Positions 20,909 to 30,798 of a DNA stretch of 64,000 nt are shown here, one piece after another. The position numbers were made by a program, and so were the translations under genes. Where the stretch lies: positions 1 through 64,000 of the forward strand of contig POWB01000001.1 of NCBI GenBank assembly GCA_010912705.1. The letters run 5' to 3'. The DNA comes from Halochromatium sp. Lineage in GTDB: Bacteria > Pseudomonadota > Gammaproteobacteria > Chromatiales > Chromatiaceae. Each line of letters opens with the position of its first letter. Position 1 is the first letter of the stretch. Below the pieces are notes generated by a model that was not told the origin of the DNA, did no database searches, and saw nothing but the letters and a program-made list of their open reading frames with translations.

Positions 20909-23900
20909 TCAGTCCGCGTCCAGTGGCGCAAACAGCAGCTCCAGATCCTCGTGGCTCAGCGACTTGGTCGCACTGCCACCACCTTCCAGCATGGCATCGG
21001 CGAGCGCCTGCTTGCGCGCTTGCAATTCGGCGACACGCTGCTCGACCGTCCCCTCGGTCAATAACTTGTAGACGAACACCGGCTTGTCCTGGCCGATCCG
21101 ATGCGCGCGGTCGGTGGCTTGCCGCTCGGCGGCGGGATTCCACCAGGGGTCGTAGTGGATCACGGTATCGGCCGCGGTCAAGTTCAGGCCGCTGCCACCG
21201 GCCTTGAGGCTGATCAGGAACAGCGGCACCTCCTCAGCCTGGAAGCGATCCACCGGCGTTTGCCGATCGCGGGTCTGGCCGGTCAGCTTGACGTAATCGC
21301 GATCCTTCCTGTAATCCAAGCGCTTCGCTAGGGCCTCCTCGATCAGGCTCAGCATGCTGGTGAACTGCGAGAACAAGAGCACCCGCCGGCCCTCTTGCAA
21401 CAGCTCTTCTAGCAGATCCATGAGCAGATCCAGTTTCGCCGAGCCCTTCACGCGCCGCGCGCTCTCGAGCGAGACCAAGCGCGGATCGCAGCAACATTGG
21501 CGCAGCTTGAGCAAGGCATCCAAGATGATGATGCCGCTCTGCGCGAGGCCCTTGCGTGCGATCTCCTTGCGCACCTTCTCGTGCAGCGCGAGCCGCAGCG
21601 TCTCGTAGAGGTCGCGCTGATCGGGCGCCAGCGGCACCTCGCGCAGGATCTCGGTCTTTGGCGGCAGATCAGCGGCCACCTGCTCTTTGGTGCGACGCAG
21701 CAGGAAGGGCGCCACCCGGCGTCGTAAGCGCTCGGTGCGATCCTGGTCGCCTTGGCGCTCGATCGGAGTGCGGAACAGGCGCCGGAAACCGCGCTCGTCG
21801 CCGAGCAGATCGGGCATCAAGAAATCGATCAGCGCCCACAGCTCGCCGAGATGATTCTCAAGGGGTGTACCGGTGAGACAGAGCCGATGCCGCGCCTTGA
21901 GCGCGCGCGCGGCTTGCGCACCCTTGCTACGCGGGTTCTTGATCGCCTGCGCCTCATCGAGGATCAGCAGATGCCAGGATTGGGCACTGAGCACCTCCAG
22001 ATCGCGCGGTAAGAGCGCGTAGGTGGTCAACACCAGATCCTGCTCGCCGAGCTGATCGAAATACTCCTGACGTTTGGGGCCTTGCAGGATCACCACGCGC
22101 AGCGAGGGCGCGAAACGCCCGGCCTCGCGCTTCCAATTGAACATCAGGCTGGTCGGCGCCACCACCAGGCTCGGACGGTCAGCCCGGCCCGCGGCCTTTT
22201 CGATCAGCAGATGCGCCAAGGCCTGGATGGTCTTGCCCAGGCCCATGTCGTCGGCAAGTACCCCACCGAGCTCGAAGTCGCGCAGGAACTGCAGCCAATT
22301 CAGCCCCTCTTGCTGATAGGGGCGCAGCTCGGCCTGCAGCTCACTCGGGACGGCGACCGGCTCGATGCGCTCGAACTCACGCAAGCGGCGGCCCCACTCG
22401 CGTGCCTGTTCACCACCACGCCAGCTCATGTTTGGCGCCTGCTGCTCCAGCTCGGCGAGCTCGCCGGCCTGCAGGCGCGAGAGTCGCATGCGGCCATCGC
22501 CGCGTAAGCGCGCCATCGGATCGTAGAGCTCGACCAGGGTGGAGAGGATGGGCTTCAGGCGCTCGGCCGGGAAGAAGATGTAGCGCCCATCGTCGAGGCG
22601 CAGACTAAAGCGCGTCTCCTCGCTGATCTCGGCGAGCGCGCGCGGCGAGAGATCGACCGCTGGATTTTGGATCAGGTTGATCAGGATTGGCAGCAGGTCC
22701 AGGCGCTCGCCATCGACTTCAACACCTAGGCTCAGATCCAGCCAGCGGCCGGCCTCGCCCTCTTCGATATCCAGATCCCAGCTGCCGATACGACCGACGC
22801 GAAAGCGAAAGTTCGGGTCCACCTCGACCCGCCAACCCTCAGCCTCGAGCACCGGCACATCGCGATCCATGAACGCTAGCCAGGCCTCGGTCTGCGGGGG
22901 CGCAAAGGGCATTCCCGGTTGTTCACTGGTCTCCCGCAGTGGCTGCAGGCCTAGCTCACCGAGGCGCGCAGTGGCCTGGTACTCGAGCTTGGGATGCCGC
23001 TGACAGCTGATCAGCAGGCCATCCTCGATATGCTCAATGCGCTCGCCAGGTTGGCGCGGATCAACCAGGGCGCCGGCATAATCGAACAGCAGCCGCCCCT
23101 CATCCTCCCATTTCGGCTCGGTCATCGGCGCCCCGTAGCCCTGCCAGCCGCTGTAGATCGGGCGTGACGGCACCTCGCGGCTTTGCAACCGCAAGCAAAG
23201 GGTTGGCGCCTCCACCTCAAGCTCGCGCTGCTCCAGGCGTGGTGGTGTTGGCAGCTTGAGCCCCTTGAGCCGCTGTTGCGTCGCCTGCTCGAAGGCATCG
23301 AGACCGGCCAGCGGGATCGCCGGCGCGCGCACCAAGGCCGTCGCCTCGCGCTCGCCCAACGCGGTTTCGAGGGGGCCACATTCACCCGAGCTGGGGTCCA
23401 GATACCAAGGCGGACTCAGTGGCAGCAACATCAGTCCCTCACGCTCGCTGTCGAAGCGCAGATGTAGCTGTGAGTCATCGCCCCAGTACCAGTTCAAGCT
23501 CCCCGTAACCGGTTCGCCACGCACCAAGCAGGGCCCTTGTGGGTCTTGCCAATGACCGCGCCCGGAGCGCAGCACAGCCTGTAACAGCTCGATACCCAAG
23601 TCATCGCTGAGCACCACCTGATCGGTACGCCCATAATGACCCGCCGCGGCCGCCTGCGCCTTGATCAACGCAATGACACGGCGATCTTCGGGACGCATGA
23701 AATGCGCTTGCGAGGCGCTGTGTGGATTGAATCGCGACGGCTTGCCGTAACCACCACTCTTGAGGTGTCGGACCTTCACGACCTCCAGTTTAACCTGCGC
23801 TTGGCCAACCCCGGTGGTCTTCAGGCTCAGCAGATAGAGCAGGCCATAGAGCGATTCCTGCTCGCCGCTGAGCTGCTCGCTTTCGCGCAGCCAACGCAGC

Positions 23901-24280
23901 ACCTCGCCCGGCAGCTCCTGCCCCTTGCTTGCTGGGGATTGCTGGATGGCAGCGCGAGTCCCAGACGTCGATGCTGGTGCTGCTAGCGCTGGCTCGATCT
24001 GGCTGCCAGCGGCGAGCAGCAAGGCTGCGACATGCTTGCAGTTCCAGCCCACCGGACAGGTGCAATGGCCGGCGATAGTGGGCAAACGGTCGGGATTCTC
24101 GGTAATCTGCACGACCACTTTGTAGATGTGCTTACCCGAGCCACGCACCTGTCCAGAGAGCATGCCTGGCTTCTCCGACTGAGTGATGCTGAGCACGGAG
24201 CCGTTTTCCCAGTAGCGCTTGCCACGCGCGACATAGACCGGTGACAGGATGCGATTGAGCTGCTGTTCGTCGAGCGCCAT
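20909..24280 (-). CDS. SWIM zinc-finger SNF2-family DEAD/DEAH helicase
   Basis: A 1123-residue Swi2/Snf2 ATPase. The N-terminus has a SWIM zinc finger (HCTCPVGWNCKHVAALLLA). A long family-specific middle region follows, then the two RecA-like lobes: ADDMGLGKTIQALAHLL (Walker A), LDEAQAIKN (DEAQ-type Walker B), CLTGTPLENH, and the C-terminal LFSQFTSML and RAHRIGQDKPVFVYKLLTEGTVEQRV. Such proteins are thought to remodel nucleoprotein or assist RNA polymerase or repair, but most bacterial members are uncharacterised. The ATG at 24280 (MALDEQQLNRI) is chosen over 24385, which would overlap mutS. It leaves an 89-bp divergent promoter region shared with mutS. Confidence 0.88.
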   Translation of the reverse strand: MALDEQQLNRILSPVYVARGKRYWENGSVLSITQSEKPGMLSGQVRGSGKHIYKVVVQITENPDRLPTIAGHCTCPVGWNCKHVAALLLAAGSQIEPALAAPASTSGTRAAIQQSPASKGQELPGEVLRWLRESEQLSGEQESLYGLLYLLSLKTTGVGQAQVKLEVVKVRHLKSGGYGKPSRFNPHSASQAHFMRPEDRRVIALIKAQAAAAGHYGRTDQVVLSDDLGIELLQAVLRSGRGHWQDPQGPCLVRGEPVTGSLNWYWGDDSQLHLRFDSEREGLMLLPLSPPWYLDPSSGECGPLETALGEREATALVRAPAIPLAGLDAFEQATQQRLKGLKLPTPPRLEQRELEVEAPTLCLRLQSREVPSRPIYSGWQGYGAPMTEPKWEDEGRLLFDYAGALVDPRQPGERIEHIEDGLLISCQRHPKLEYQATARLGELGLQPLRETSEQPGMPFAPPQTEAWLAFMDRDVPVLEAEGWRVEVDPNFRFRVGRIGSWDLDIEEGEAGRWLDLSLGVEVDGERLDLLPILINLIQNPAVDLSPRALAEISEETRFSLRLDDGRYIFFPAERLKPILSTLVELYDPMARLRGDGRMRLSRLQAGELAELEQQAPNMSWRGGEQAREWGRRLREFERIEPVAVPSELQAELRPYQQEGLNWLQFLRDFELGGVLADDMGLGKTIQALAHLLIEKAAGRADRPSLVVAPTSLMFNWKREAGRFAPSLRVVILQGPKRQEYFDQLGEQDLVLTTYALLPRDLEVLSAQSWHLLILDEAQAIKNPRSKGAQAARALKARHRLCLTGTPLENHLGELWALIDFLMPDLLGDERGFRRLFRTPIERQGDQDRTERLRRRVAPFLLRRTKEQVAADLPPKTEILREVPLAPDQRDLYETLRLALHEKVRKEIARKGLAQSGIIILDALLKLRQCCCDPRLVSLESARRVKGSAKLDLLMDLLEELLQEGRRVLLFSQFTSMLSLIEEALAKRLDYRKDRDYVKLTGQTRDRQTPVDRFQAEEVPLFLISLKAGGSGLNLTAADTVIHYDPWWNPAAERQATDRAHRIGQDKPVFVYKLLTEGTVEQRVAELQARKQALADAMLEGGGSATKSLSHEDLELLFAPLDAD

Positions 24281-24369
24281 GGCGTTGCTTTTCTGATCCT
24301 CATGCCTTGCCGTAAGCCAACCGGTAATACTACCTTGCGTAGGATCACCCAACCAGGACCGATACGATT

Positions 24370-27300
24370 TTGACCGCACCCGCACCCATAGCCGCTGAGC
24401 GACAGCAACGCCTCGCCGAGCACACCCCGATGATGCAGCAGTACCTCCGGATCAAGGCCGAGTATCCGGGGATGCTGTTGTTCTATCGAATGGGGGATTT
24501 CTACGAGCTGTTCTTCGAGGATGCCGAGCGCGCCGCTCGGCTGCTCGATATCACCCTGACCAAGCGCGGCCAGTCCGCTGGCCAGCCGATCCCGATGGCG
24601 GGCGTGCCCTACCATGCCGTCGAGGGCTATCTGGCGCGGCTGGTGCGTCGCGGTGTTTCCGTTGCGATCTGCGAGCAGAAGGGTGATCCGGCCAAGTCGA
24701 AAGGGCCGGTCGAGCGCGAGGTGGTGCGGATTGTCACGCCCGGCACGCTGACCGATGAGGCCCTGCTCGACGAGCGTCAGGAGAACCTGATCTGCGCCTT
24801 AGCGGAGTGTGGAGCTGAGTCCAAGGCTCAAGATTCCAGGGCTCAAGAGTCCGGAACTCAGTCTAGAGCCAAATCGGGTGCTGAATCAGGATCAGGATCA
24901 AGGGCCGCCCCGGAAGCGCGTTTCGGACTCGCGGTGCTGGAGCTGGCCAGTGGTCGCTTCTCAGTGCTTGAGTTCAGCGGCCTGGAGGCATTGAGCGCCG
25001 AGCTCGAACGCCTGCGCCCGGCCGAGCTGCTGCTGAGCGAGGACAGCCGGCTGCACGAACAGCTCGGTGAGCCGCTGGCGGCCGGTATCGCGCGCCGCGC
25101 ACCTTGGCAGTTCGACGCCGATAGCGCTGAGCGGCTGCTCTGCGAGCAGTTCGGCACCCAGGATCTGGCGGGCTTCGGCTGCGCCGGGCTGAGCCTCGGC
25201 ATCGGCGCTGCCGGCTGTCTGCTGCAGTATGTGAAGGAGACCCAGCGCGTCGCCCTGCCCCATCTGCGCGGCCTGCGCACCGAGACCCGCGACGATGCGC
25301 TGATCTTAGATGCCGCCACCCGTCGCAACCTGGAGCTGACGCACTCACTCAGCGCCGCCACAAGCCCAGGCCAGGGCGGCGGCTCGAGCGACCAGCATAC
25401 CCTCGCCGGCATCATGGATCGCACCGCCACGGCCATGGGCGCGCGACTTCTACGGCGCTGGATCAACCGTCCACTGCGTGATCGGGTAGTGGTCAGCGAG
25501 CGGCATCAGGCCATCGAAGCCTTGCTGCGCTCTGGTGTCTTCGAAGCACTGCGCGAAGAGCTCGCCGCAATCGCCGACCTGGAGCGCATCCTGGCGCGGG
25601 TGGCGCTCGGCTCCGCGCGCCCGCGTGATCTGGCGGCGCTGCGTGAGGCGCTCGCGCGACTGCCGGCGCTGCATGCGGATCTCGGGATGACCGAGAGCAG
25701 CCGACTGGGACAGCTCGATACCGAGCTGGGCGAGCATCCGGAGCTGGTCAGCCTGTTGCAGCGCGCGTTGATCGAGCAGCCGCCGATGCTGATCCGCGAC
25801 GGCGGCGTGATCGCGCGCGGCTATGACCCCGAGCTCGACGCGCTGCGTGATCTGGCCGAGCATGGCGACCAGTTCCTGATCGACCTCGAGCAGCGCGAGC
25901 GCGAGCGCACCGGCATCAGCACGCTCAAGGTCGGCTACAACCGGGTGCATGGCTACTACATCGAGCTTGGTCGCAGTCATGCCGAGCGCGTGCCCGATGA
26001 CTATCAGCGCCGTCAGACCCTGAAGACCAGCGAGCGCTATATCACCCCGGAGCTGAAGCGCTTCGAGGGGCAAGTACTGAGCGCGCGGGAGCGCTCACTG
26101 GCGCGCGAGAAGCTGCTCTACGAGGCCCTGATCGAGCAGCTGCAAACGAGCCTGGCCCCTTTACAGCTGAGTGCGGCGGCGATTGCCGAGCTAGATGTGC
26201 TCTGCAACCTGGCCGAGCGTGCCGAGCGGCTGAACTGGAGCCGGCCGCAGCTCAGCGATGCGCCGGGGATTCGGATCGAGGATGGCCGCCATCCGGTGGT
26301 CGAGCAGGTGCGCGCCGAGCCCTTCGTGGCCAATGGTCTGACACTCGATCAGGCGGCCCGGATGCTGGTGATCACCGGCCCGAACATGGGCGGCAAATCG
26401 ACCTTCATGCGTCAGGTCGCGTTGATCGTCGTGATGGCCTATGCCGGCAGCTTCGTGCCTGCACGCAGCGCCGAGCTTGGCCCCATCGATCGCATCTTCT
26501 CGCGCATCGGCGCGGCTGACGATCTAGCACGTGGCCGCTCCACCTTCATGGTCGAGATGGAAGAGACCGCCAACATCCTCAACCATGCCACCGCCAACAG
26601 CCTGGTGCTGATGGATGAGATCGGCCGCGGCACCAGCACCTTCGATGGTCTTTCGCTAGCCTGGGCCTGCGCCGAGGCGCTGGCCGATCAACTGCGCGCC
26701 TTCACCCTCTTCGCCACCCATTACTTCGAGCTGACCGCGCTGCCGGAGCGCCATACGAGCGTGCGCAATGTGCATCTAGACGCCGTCGAGCACGGCGAGC
26801 GGATCGTCTTTCTGCACAGCCTGCGCGAGGGTCCGGCGAGTCAGAGCTATGGCTTGCAGGTGGCCGCGCTGGCCGGGGTGCCGGCGGCGGTCATCGCCCG
26901 TGCCCGTGAGCATCTGCGCCGGCTGGAAGAGCAGTCGGTGGCGCGCGATCAGGGAGCGACGCAGCTTTCGCTATTTCCGCCTGAGTCTGAGCTTAAGCCG
27001 GCCAAGACGCCTGTTCCGCCATCAGCGCCGGCTCAATCAACGCCCGAGGCGCCTGCAGCCTCCGCTGCCGCTCAGTCAGCGTCGGTGAGATCCCTGAAGC
27101 GAGGTATTTTTCGAGCGCCTAGCCCTAAACCAAAGCCACCCATGATCCGCGAGCCGAGCGCGAACTCAGACCATAATCTGAGTGCCTGCCCAGATCAGAA
27201 TCTGAGCCCAAGCTCGAACCCAGCTCCAAGCCTTGCTGTGAGTCCAGATCCAACTGCAGCTAGCGCTCAGGACCCAGGCCCCGGTCCAAGAACTGGTCCA

Positions 27301-27438
27301 GATCCTGACCTAAATCTAGCTCCGCGTCTGAATCCAGCACTCAAGGCACTGCGCCAGCTAGACCCTAATGACCTCAGCCCGCGCAAGGCACTTGAGACCC
27401 TCTATCAGTTGCAGGCATTGGATCGAGGTACAGATTGA
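24370..27438 (+). CDS. mutS: DNA mismatch repair ATPase MutS, with extra low-complexity segments
   Basis: MutS recognises mismatches and recruits MutL. It has the mismatch-binding [31 protein letters not shown], the clamp and lever region, and the ATPase with Walker [14 protein letters not shown] near residue 670 and [13 protein letters not shown]. The frame is 1022 residues against about 850 normally. About 35 extra Ser/Ala/Gln residues (about 24815-24915) are inserted between domains I and II. A C-terminal tail of more than 120 Pro/Ser/Asp/Asn-rich residues (from about 26990) precedes the usual C-terminal helix-rich end [18 protein letters not shown]. The start is a TTG at 24370, about the right distance before TPMMQQ. 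Confidence 0.94.
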   Translation: MTAPAPIAAERQQRLAEHTPMMQQYLRIKAEYPGMLLFYRMGDFYELFFEDAERAARLLDITLTKRGQSAGQPIPMAGVPYHAVEGYLARLVRRGVSVAICEQKGDPAKSKGPVEREVVRIVTPGTLTDEALLDERQENLICALAECGAESKAQDSRAQESGTQSRAKSGAESGSGSRAAPEARFGLAVLELASGRFSVLEFSGLEALSAELERLRPAELLLSEDSRLHEQLGEPLAAGIARRAPWQFDADSAERLLCEQFGTQDLAGFGCAGLSLGIGAAGCLLQYVKETQRVALPHLRGLRTETRDDALILDAATRRNLELTHSLSAATSPGQGGGSSDQHTLAGIMDRTATAMGARLLRRWINRPLRDRVVVSERHQAIEALLRSGVFEALREELAAIADLERILARVALGSARPRDLAALREALARLPALHADLGMTESSRLGQLDTELGEHPELVSLLQRALIEQPPMLIRDGGVIARGYDPELDALRDLAEHGDQFLIDLEQRERERTGISTLKVGYNRVHGYYIELGRSHAERVPDDYQRRQTLKTSERYITPELKRFEGQVLSARERSLAREKLLYEALIEQLQTSLAPLQLSAAAIAELDVLCNLAERAERLNWSRPQLSDAPGIRIEDGRHPVVEQVRAEPFVANGLTLDQAARMLVITGPNMGGKSTFMRQVALIVVMAYAGSFVPARSAELGPIDRIFSRIGAADDLARGRSTFMVEMEETANILNHATANSLVLMDEIGRGTSTFDGLSLAWACAEALADQLRAFTLFATHYFELTALPERHTSVRNVHLDAVEHGERIVFLHSLREGPASQSYGLQVAALAGVPAAVIARAREHLRRLEEQSVARDQGATQLSLFPPESELKPAKTPVPPSAPAQSTPEAPAASAAAQSASVRSLKRGIFRAPSPKPKPPMIREPSANSDHNLSACPDQNLSPSSNPAPSLAVSPDPTAASAQDPGPGPRTGPDPDLNLAPRLNPALKALRQLDPNDLSPRKALETLYQLQALDRGTD
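27167..27214 (+). repeat. 24-nt tandem duplication in the mutS tail
   Basis: Two adjacent 24-mers, both of the form cagAxxAxAATCTGAGxxC, begin at 27167 and 27191 and encode SDHNLSAC / [12 protein letters not shown] octapeptides. More degenerate copies follow ([13 protein letters not shown]). This shows the tail grew by repeat expansion. Confidence 0.6.
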
Positions 27439-27491
27439 GCCGCACCTTGCGCATCACCCTGGACTAGGCCGGCTGAATTGAGACCGGCAAA

Positions 27492-30400
27492 CTAGGCATC
27501 AAGCCACTCAAGTGCCGCACCAACCTGGCTCAGCGCAACCGCAAGCTGTTCCCTGAGGGTACTGATTTGAGCGCTGTCTTGAGCGCGGCAGGCCTCCTCA
27601 AGCGCGAGTGCTAACTGATAGACCCTCGTTGCTGAGACATTGCCCGATGCGCCTTTGAGATCGTGTGCCTTGATCCGCGCCTTTTCATACTCACCAAGGC
27701 TGACGAGCTGCCGCAGCCCCAAGCAAAAGTCACGATAGTCGTCACAGTACATGCGCAGAATGGTGCGATAAAGATCAAGGTCACCACCAACACGAGCGAC
27801 CCCCTCTGAGACATCGAGTGCCTTATCGAGCTCAGGATCATCCATCAGGGTGCCAGCATGATCTGCGGCCCTGTCAGTTTGCGGTGTACGCCGTGGCCGC
27901 AGATGGCGCTTGATGGTGGCAATCAGCGCCTCACGGTCGATCGGCTTGGAGACGTAGTCGTCCATGCCTGCTTCTAGGCAGCGCTCCCGATCCCCTTGCA
28001 TCGCATGGGCCGTCATCGCGATGATGGGGGTATCGCGATCACCGATCTGCTTGCGGATGGCTTCGGTCGCGGCGAGCCCATCGAGCTCTGGCATCTGCAC
28101 ATCCATCAAGATCAGGTCATAACCACCAGTGGCGGCGCGCTCGACCGCAATAGTGCCGTTCTCAGCCGTTTCCACAGCAATCCCAGCGCGCTTGAGGATC
28201 TCGACCGCGACGCGCTGGTTGATCGCGTTATCCTCGGCAAGCAAGACCTTGACGTCAGCGAATTCGGACTCTGACGGCTTAGCGCGCTGCATGCTGGAGC
28301 TCGGTGCGGGCAGGGTTCCGAGGAGCTCCATCATGGTGTCGAAGAGCTGTGACTGCTTGAGCGGCTTGCTTAGCCAGCGGTCGACACTGAGGCGGTCGCC
28401 GTCCTCAAAGCGGCCTTCTCGCCCGCCAGGTCTCAGCATGACCACAGCCGCTGCTGTACTCGCTTCTTTGAGTGCTGTGGCGACCTTGATACCATCAACC
28501 CCAGGTAGGTCGACATCGATCAGCGCAACATCAATCGGTGCGGCGCCCCTGTCGCGACAGCGGGCCATGGCCGCCTCACCGTTCGCGAGCCCCTCGACCC
28601 GACAGCCAAAGCCGGTCAGCATCCGCTCCGTCACGTCGAGCAGATAGGGATTCCCTTCGACGATCATCACCCGTACCGGTTGTGCGCTGCTTGGCAACTG
28701 TGGTGGCTGACGGACCTCGGATGGAACCGCGTCGAACATCGCCGTGAACAGGAAGGTCGTACCCTGCCCCGGCGTGCTACGCAGCCAGATACGCCCCTGC
28801 ATCAGCGCGATGATTCGCTTGCAGATGGCGAGTCCCAGACCAGTGCCGCCATATTGCCTGGTGGTTGAGCCATCCGCCTGTTTGAAGGCCTCGAACACAC
28901 CCTCCTGCAGCGCCGCGGGGATGCCAACCCCAGTATCCCGGACCTGGAACAGCAGTTCGTAGCGCCCATCATTGGCCCAACGCACATCAGCAGTGAGATG
29001 GATCTCCCCTGCCTCGGTGAACTTGACCGCATTCGAGGTCAGGTTGGTGAGGATTTGTCGCAGCCGCAGTGGATCACCCATCAACTGCTGAGGGACCGCC
29101 TGGGTCACATCCACCACCAGCTCGATCGACTTCTCGCGCACCCGATCGAGAAATACATCAGTGACATCCTCAATCACCGCCCGCGGGTCAAATGGGATAC
29201 GCTCGACATCAAGCTTGCCGGCTTCGATCTTGGAGAAGTCGAGGATATCGTTGATGATGCCAAGCAGAGAGCGGCTTGAGCTGTCGATGATGCGCACGTA
29301 TTCCTGTTGCTGCGCATCGAGTGAGGTCTCCAGCAATAGATCACAGACGCCGGTGATGCCGTTCATCGGAGTGCGGATCTCATGGCTCATGTTGGCCAGG
29401 AATTCGCTTTTAGCGCGGCTCGCGGTCTGCGCCTTCTCGGCCATGCCGCGCAGCATCTCACGGGTCTTTTTGATCTCGGTGGTATCGATCAGCAGCGCCC
29501 GCATGCCAGACAAGGCACCTTCTGTGATCAATGGCGTTGAGCGCATCATGACCGGAAAGCTGAGTCCGCCCACGGTCTGCACATCAAACTCTTGGCTGCC
29601 GATCTCCTCACCGCCCAAGGCCGCATGCCAGGCGCGGGTAAACGCCAGCCGATCATCGGGGGCGATCAGCTGGAACAGCTCAAAACCATCTGCGAGCTGT
29701 TCAGCGCTGTAGCCGGTCGCCGTTACCGTCTTCTGGTTGAAAAAGGTGAGCCGACCTGACAGGTTGGTCTCGATCAGCATCTCTGGCAGAAACTCAGCCA
29801 GCTCACGGAGACGCCCCTCGCTTTGCTCGAGTGCCCAGAGCACGCGTTTGCGCTCAGTAATATCGCGGGCAACACCATAGGTGCCTAGGAACTCGGCAGC
29901 CTCCGTTGTCGTGCCATTCTCATCCTCCCCGCTTTGGCCATAGACGCCAGAGGCATAGAGCTCGAACACCGGCAGGTCGTCGGCATCGTACTCGGACTGG
30001 AGCGGCTTTGGGCGCAGGCGGATCTCATAGGCTTGGGTCGCCCGCTCGCCGGTGCGTCGCTCGCCGATACGCCAGCGCAGCTGAGAGACATGGTCCATCG
30101 GAATCAGCAGCGAGAAATGCTCGCCGATCAGCTCATCCGCGGCATAGCGCAGTAGGGACTCGGTATTGCCACCGACGAACTCAAAACGACCATCGGGGTC
30201 GAGCATGTAGATCAGATCTGGCGAACTCTCCACCAGCATGCTGTAGCGCTGCTCAGAGGCGCGAAGGCGCTGCTCGGCGCGGCTGCGCTCTTGTATCTCT
30301 TGCTCAAGGCGGCGATTGGTTTCACGCAGCGATTCGGTGCGATCAGTCACGGTCTGCTCGAGGCGCGCGTTTAAGCCATTCAGCGCATCTAATGCCTGCT

Positions 30401-30785
30401 CGCGCTCCTCACTCAACCGGCGATGAGTGACCGCATTCTCGACTCGCCGTAGGAGTTCGTCGGCATCGAACGGCTTGCGAATGAAATCGAAGGCGCCCTT
30501 GCGAATGGCGCCAATCGCCGATTCCATGTTGGCTTCGCCGGTGATGACGATAAACTTGGTCCGTTCTTGACTGCCCTTGACACGATCGATGACCTCGAAG
30601 CCGGTCATGCCGGGCATCATCAGATCGAGCAGTACCAGCGGATAAGCCCCCTTGCTGATTGCGACGACGGCCTGCTGTGGGTTATTGATGATCCGCGACT
30701 GATAACCTTGGGTTGCCAATAGCGCCTGCAGACTCTCTGCCATGCGCTGGTCATCATCAACGATAAGGATTTCTTCAGTCGACAT
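27492..30785 (-). CDS. Hybrid sensor histidine kinase with three receivers and Hpt
   Basis: A multi-domain phosphorelay protein (1097 residues from ATG 30785). Order: N-terminal receiver (ILIVDDDQRM, LLDLMMPGM), a coiled coil, two PAS domains (RYSMLVESSPDLIYML; LAEFLPEMLIETNL), HisKA with His468 (HEIRTPMNGITG), HATPase (VGIPAALQEGVFEAFKQADGSTTRQYGGTGLGLAI), two more receivers (ALIDVDLPGVDG; LILMDVQMPELDG) and a C-terminal Hpt with His1041 (AHDLKGASGN). It has no membrane segment, so it senses a cytoplasmic signal or a partner. It sits 13 bp after the HDOD kinase gene and is likely in the same operon. No dedicated DNA-binding output is encoded. Confidence 0.93.
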   Translation of the reverse strand: MSTEEILIVDDDQRMAESLQALLATQGYQSRIINNPQQAVVAISKGAYPLVLLDLMMPGMTGFEVIDRVKGSQERTKFIVITGEANMESAIGAIRKGAFDFIRKPFDADELLRRVENAVTHRRLSEEREQALDALNGLNARLEQTVTDRTESLRETNRRLEQEIQERSRAEQRLRASEQRYSMLVESSPDLIYMLDPDGRFEFVGGNTESLLRYAADELIGEHFSLLIPMDHVSQLRWRIGERRTGERATQAYEIRLRPKPLQSEYDADDLPVFELYASGVYGQSGEDENGTTTEAAEFLGTYGVARDITERKRVLWALEQSEGRLRELAEFLPEMLIETNLSGRLTFFNQKTVTATGYSAEQLADGFELFQLIAPDDRLAFTRAWHAALGGEEIGSQEFDVQTVGGLSFPVMMRSTPLITEGALSGMRALLIDTTEIKKTREMLRGMAEKAQTASRAKSEFLANMSHEIRTPMNGITGVCDLLLETSLDAQQQEYVRIIDSSSRSLLGIINDILDFSKIEAGKLDVERIPFDPRAVIEDVTDVFLDRVREKSIELVVDVTQAVPQQLMGDPLRLRQILTNLTSNAVKFTEAGEIHLTADVRWANDGRYELLFQVRDTGVGIPAALQEGVFEAFKQADGSTTRQYGGTGLGLAICKRIIALMQGRIWLRSTPGQGTTFLFTAMFDAVPSEVRQPPQLPSSAQPVRVMIVEGNPYLLDVTERMLTGFGCRVEGLANGEAAMARCRDRGAAPIDVALIDVDLPGVDGIKVATALKEASTAAAVVMLRPGGREGRFEDGDRLSVDRWLSKPLKQSQLFDTMMELLGTLPAPSSSMQRAKPSESEFADVKVLLAEDNAINQRVAVEILKRAGIAVETAENGTIAVERAATGGYDLILMDVQMPELDGLAATEAIRKQIGDRDTPIIAMTAHAMQGDRERCLEAGMDDYVSKPIDREALIATIKRHLRPRRTPQTDRAADHAGTLMDDPELDKALDVSEGVARVGGDLDLYRTILRMYCDDYRDFCLGLRQLVSLGEYEKARIKAHDLKGASGNVSATRVYQLALALEEACRAQDSAQISTLREQLAVALSQVGAALEWLDA

Positions 30786-30798
30786 CTTCAAACGCCCT

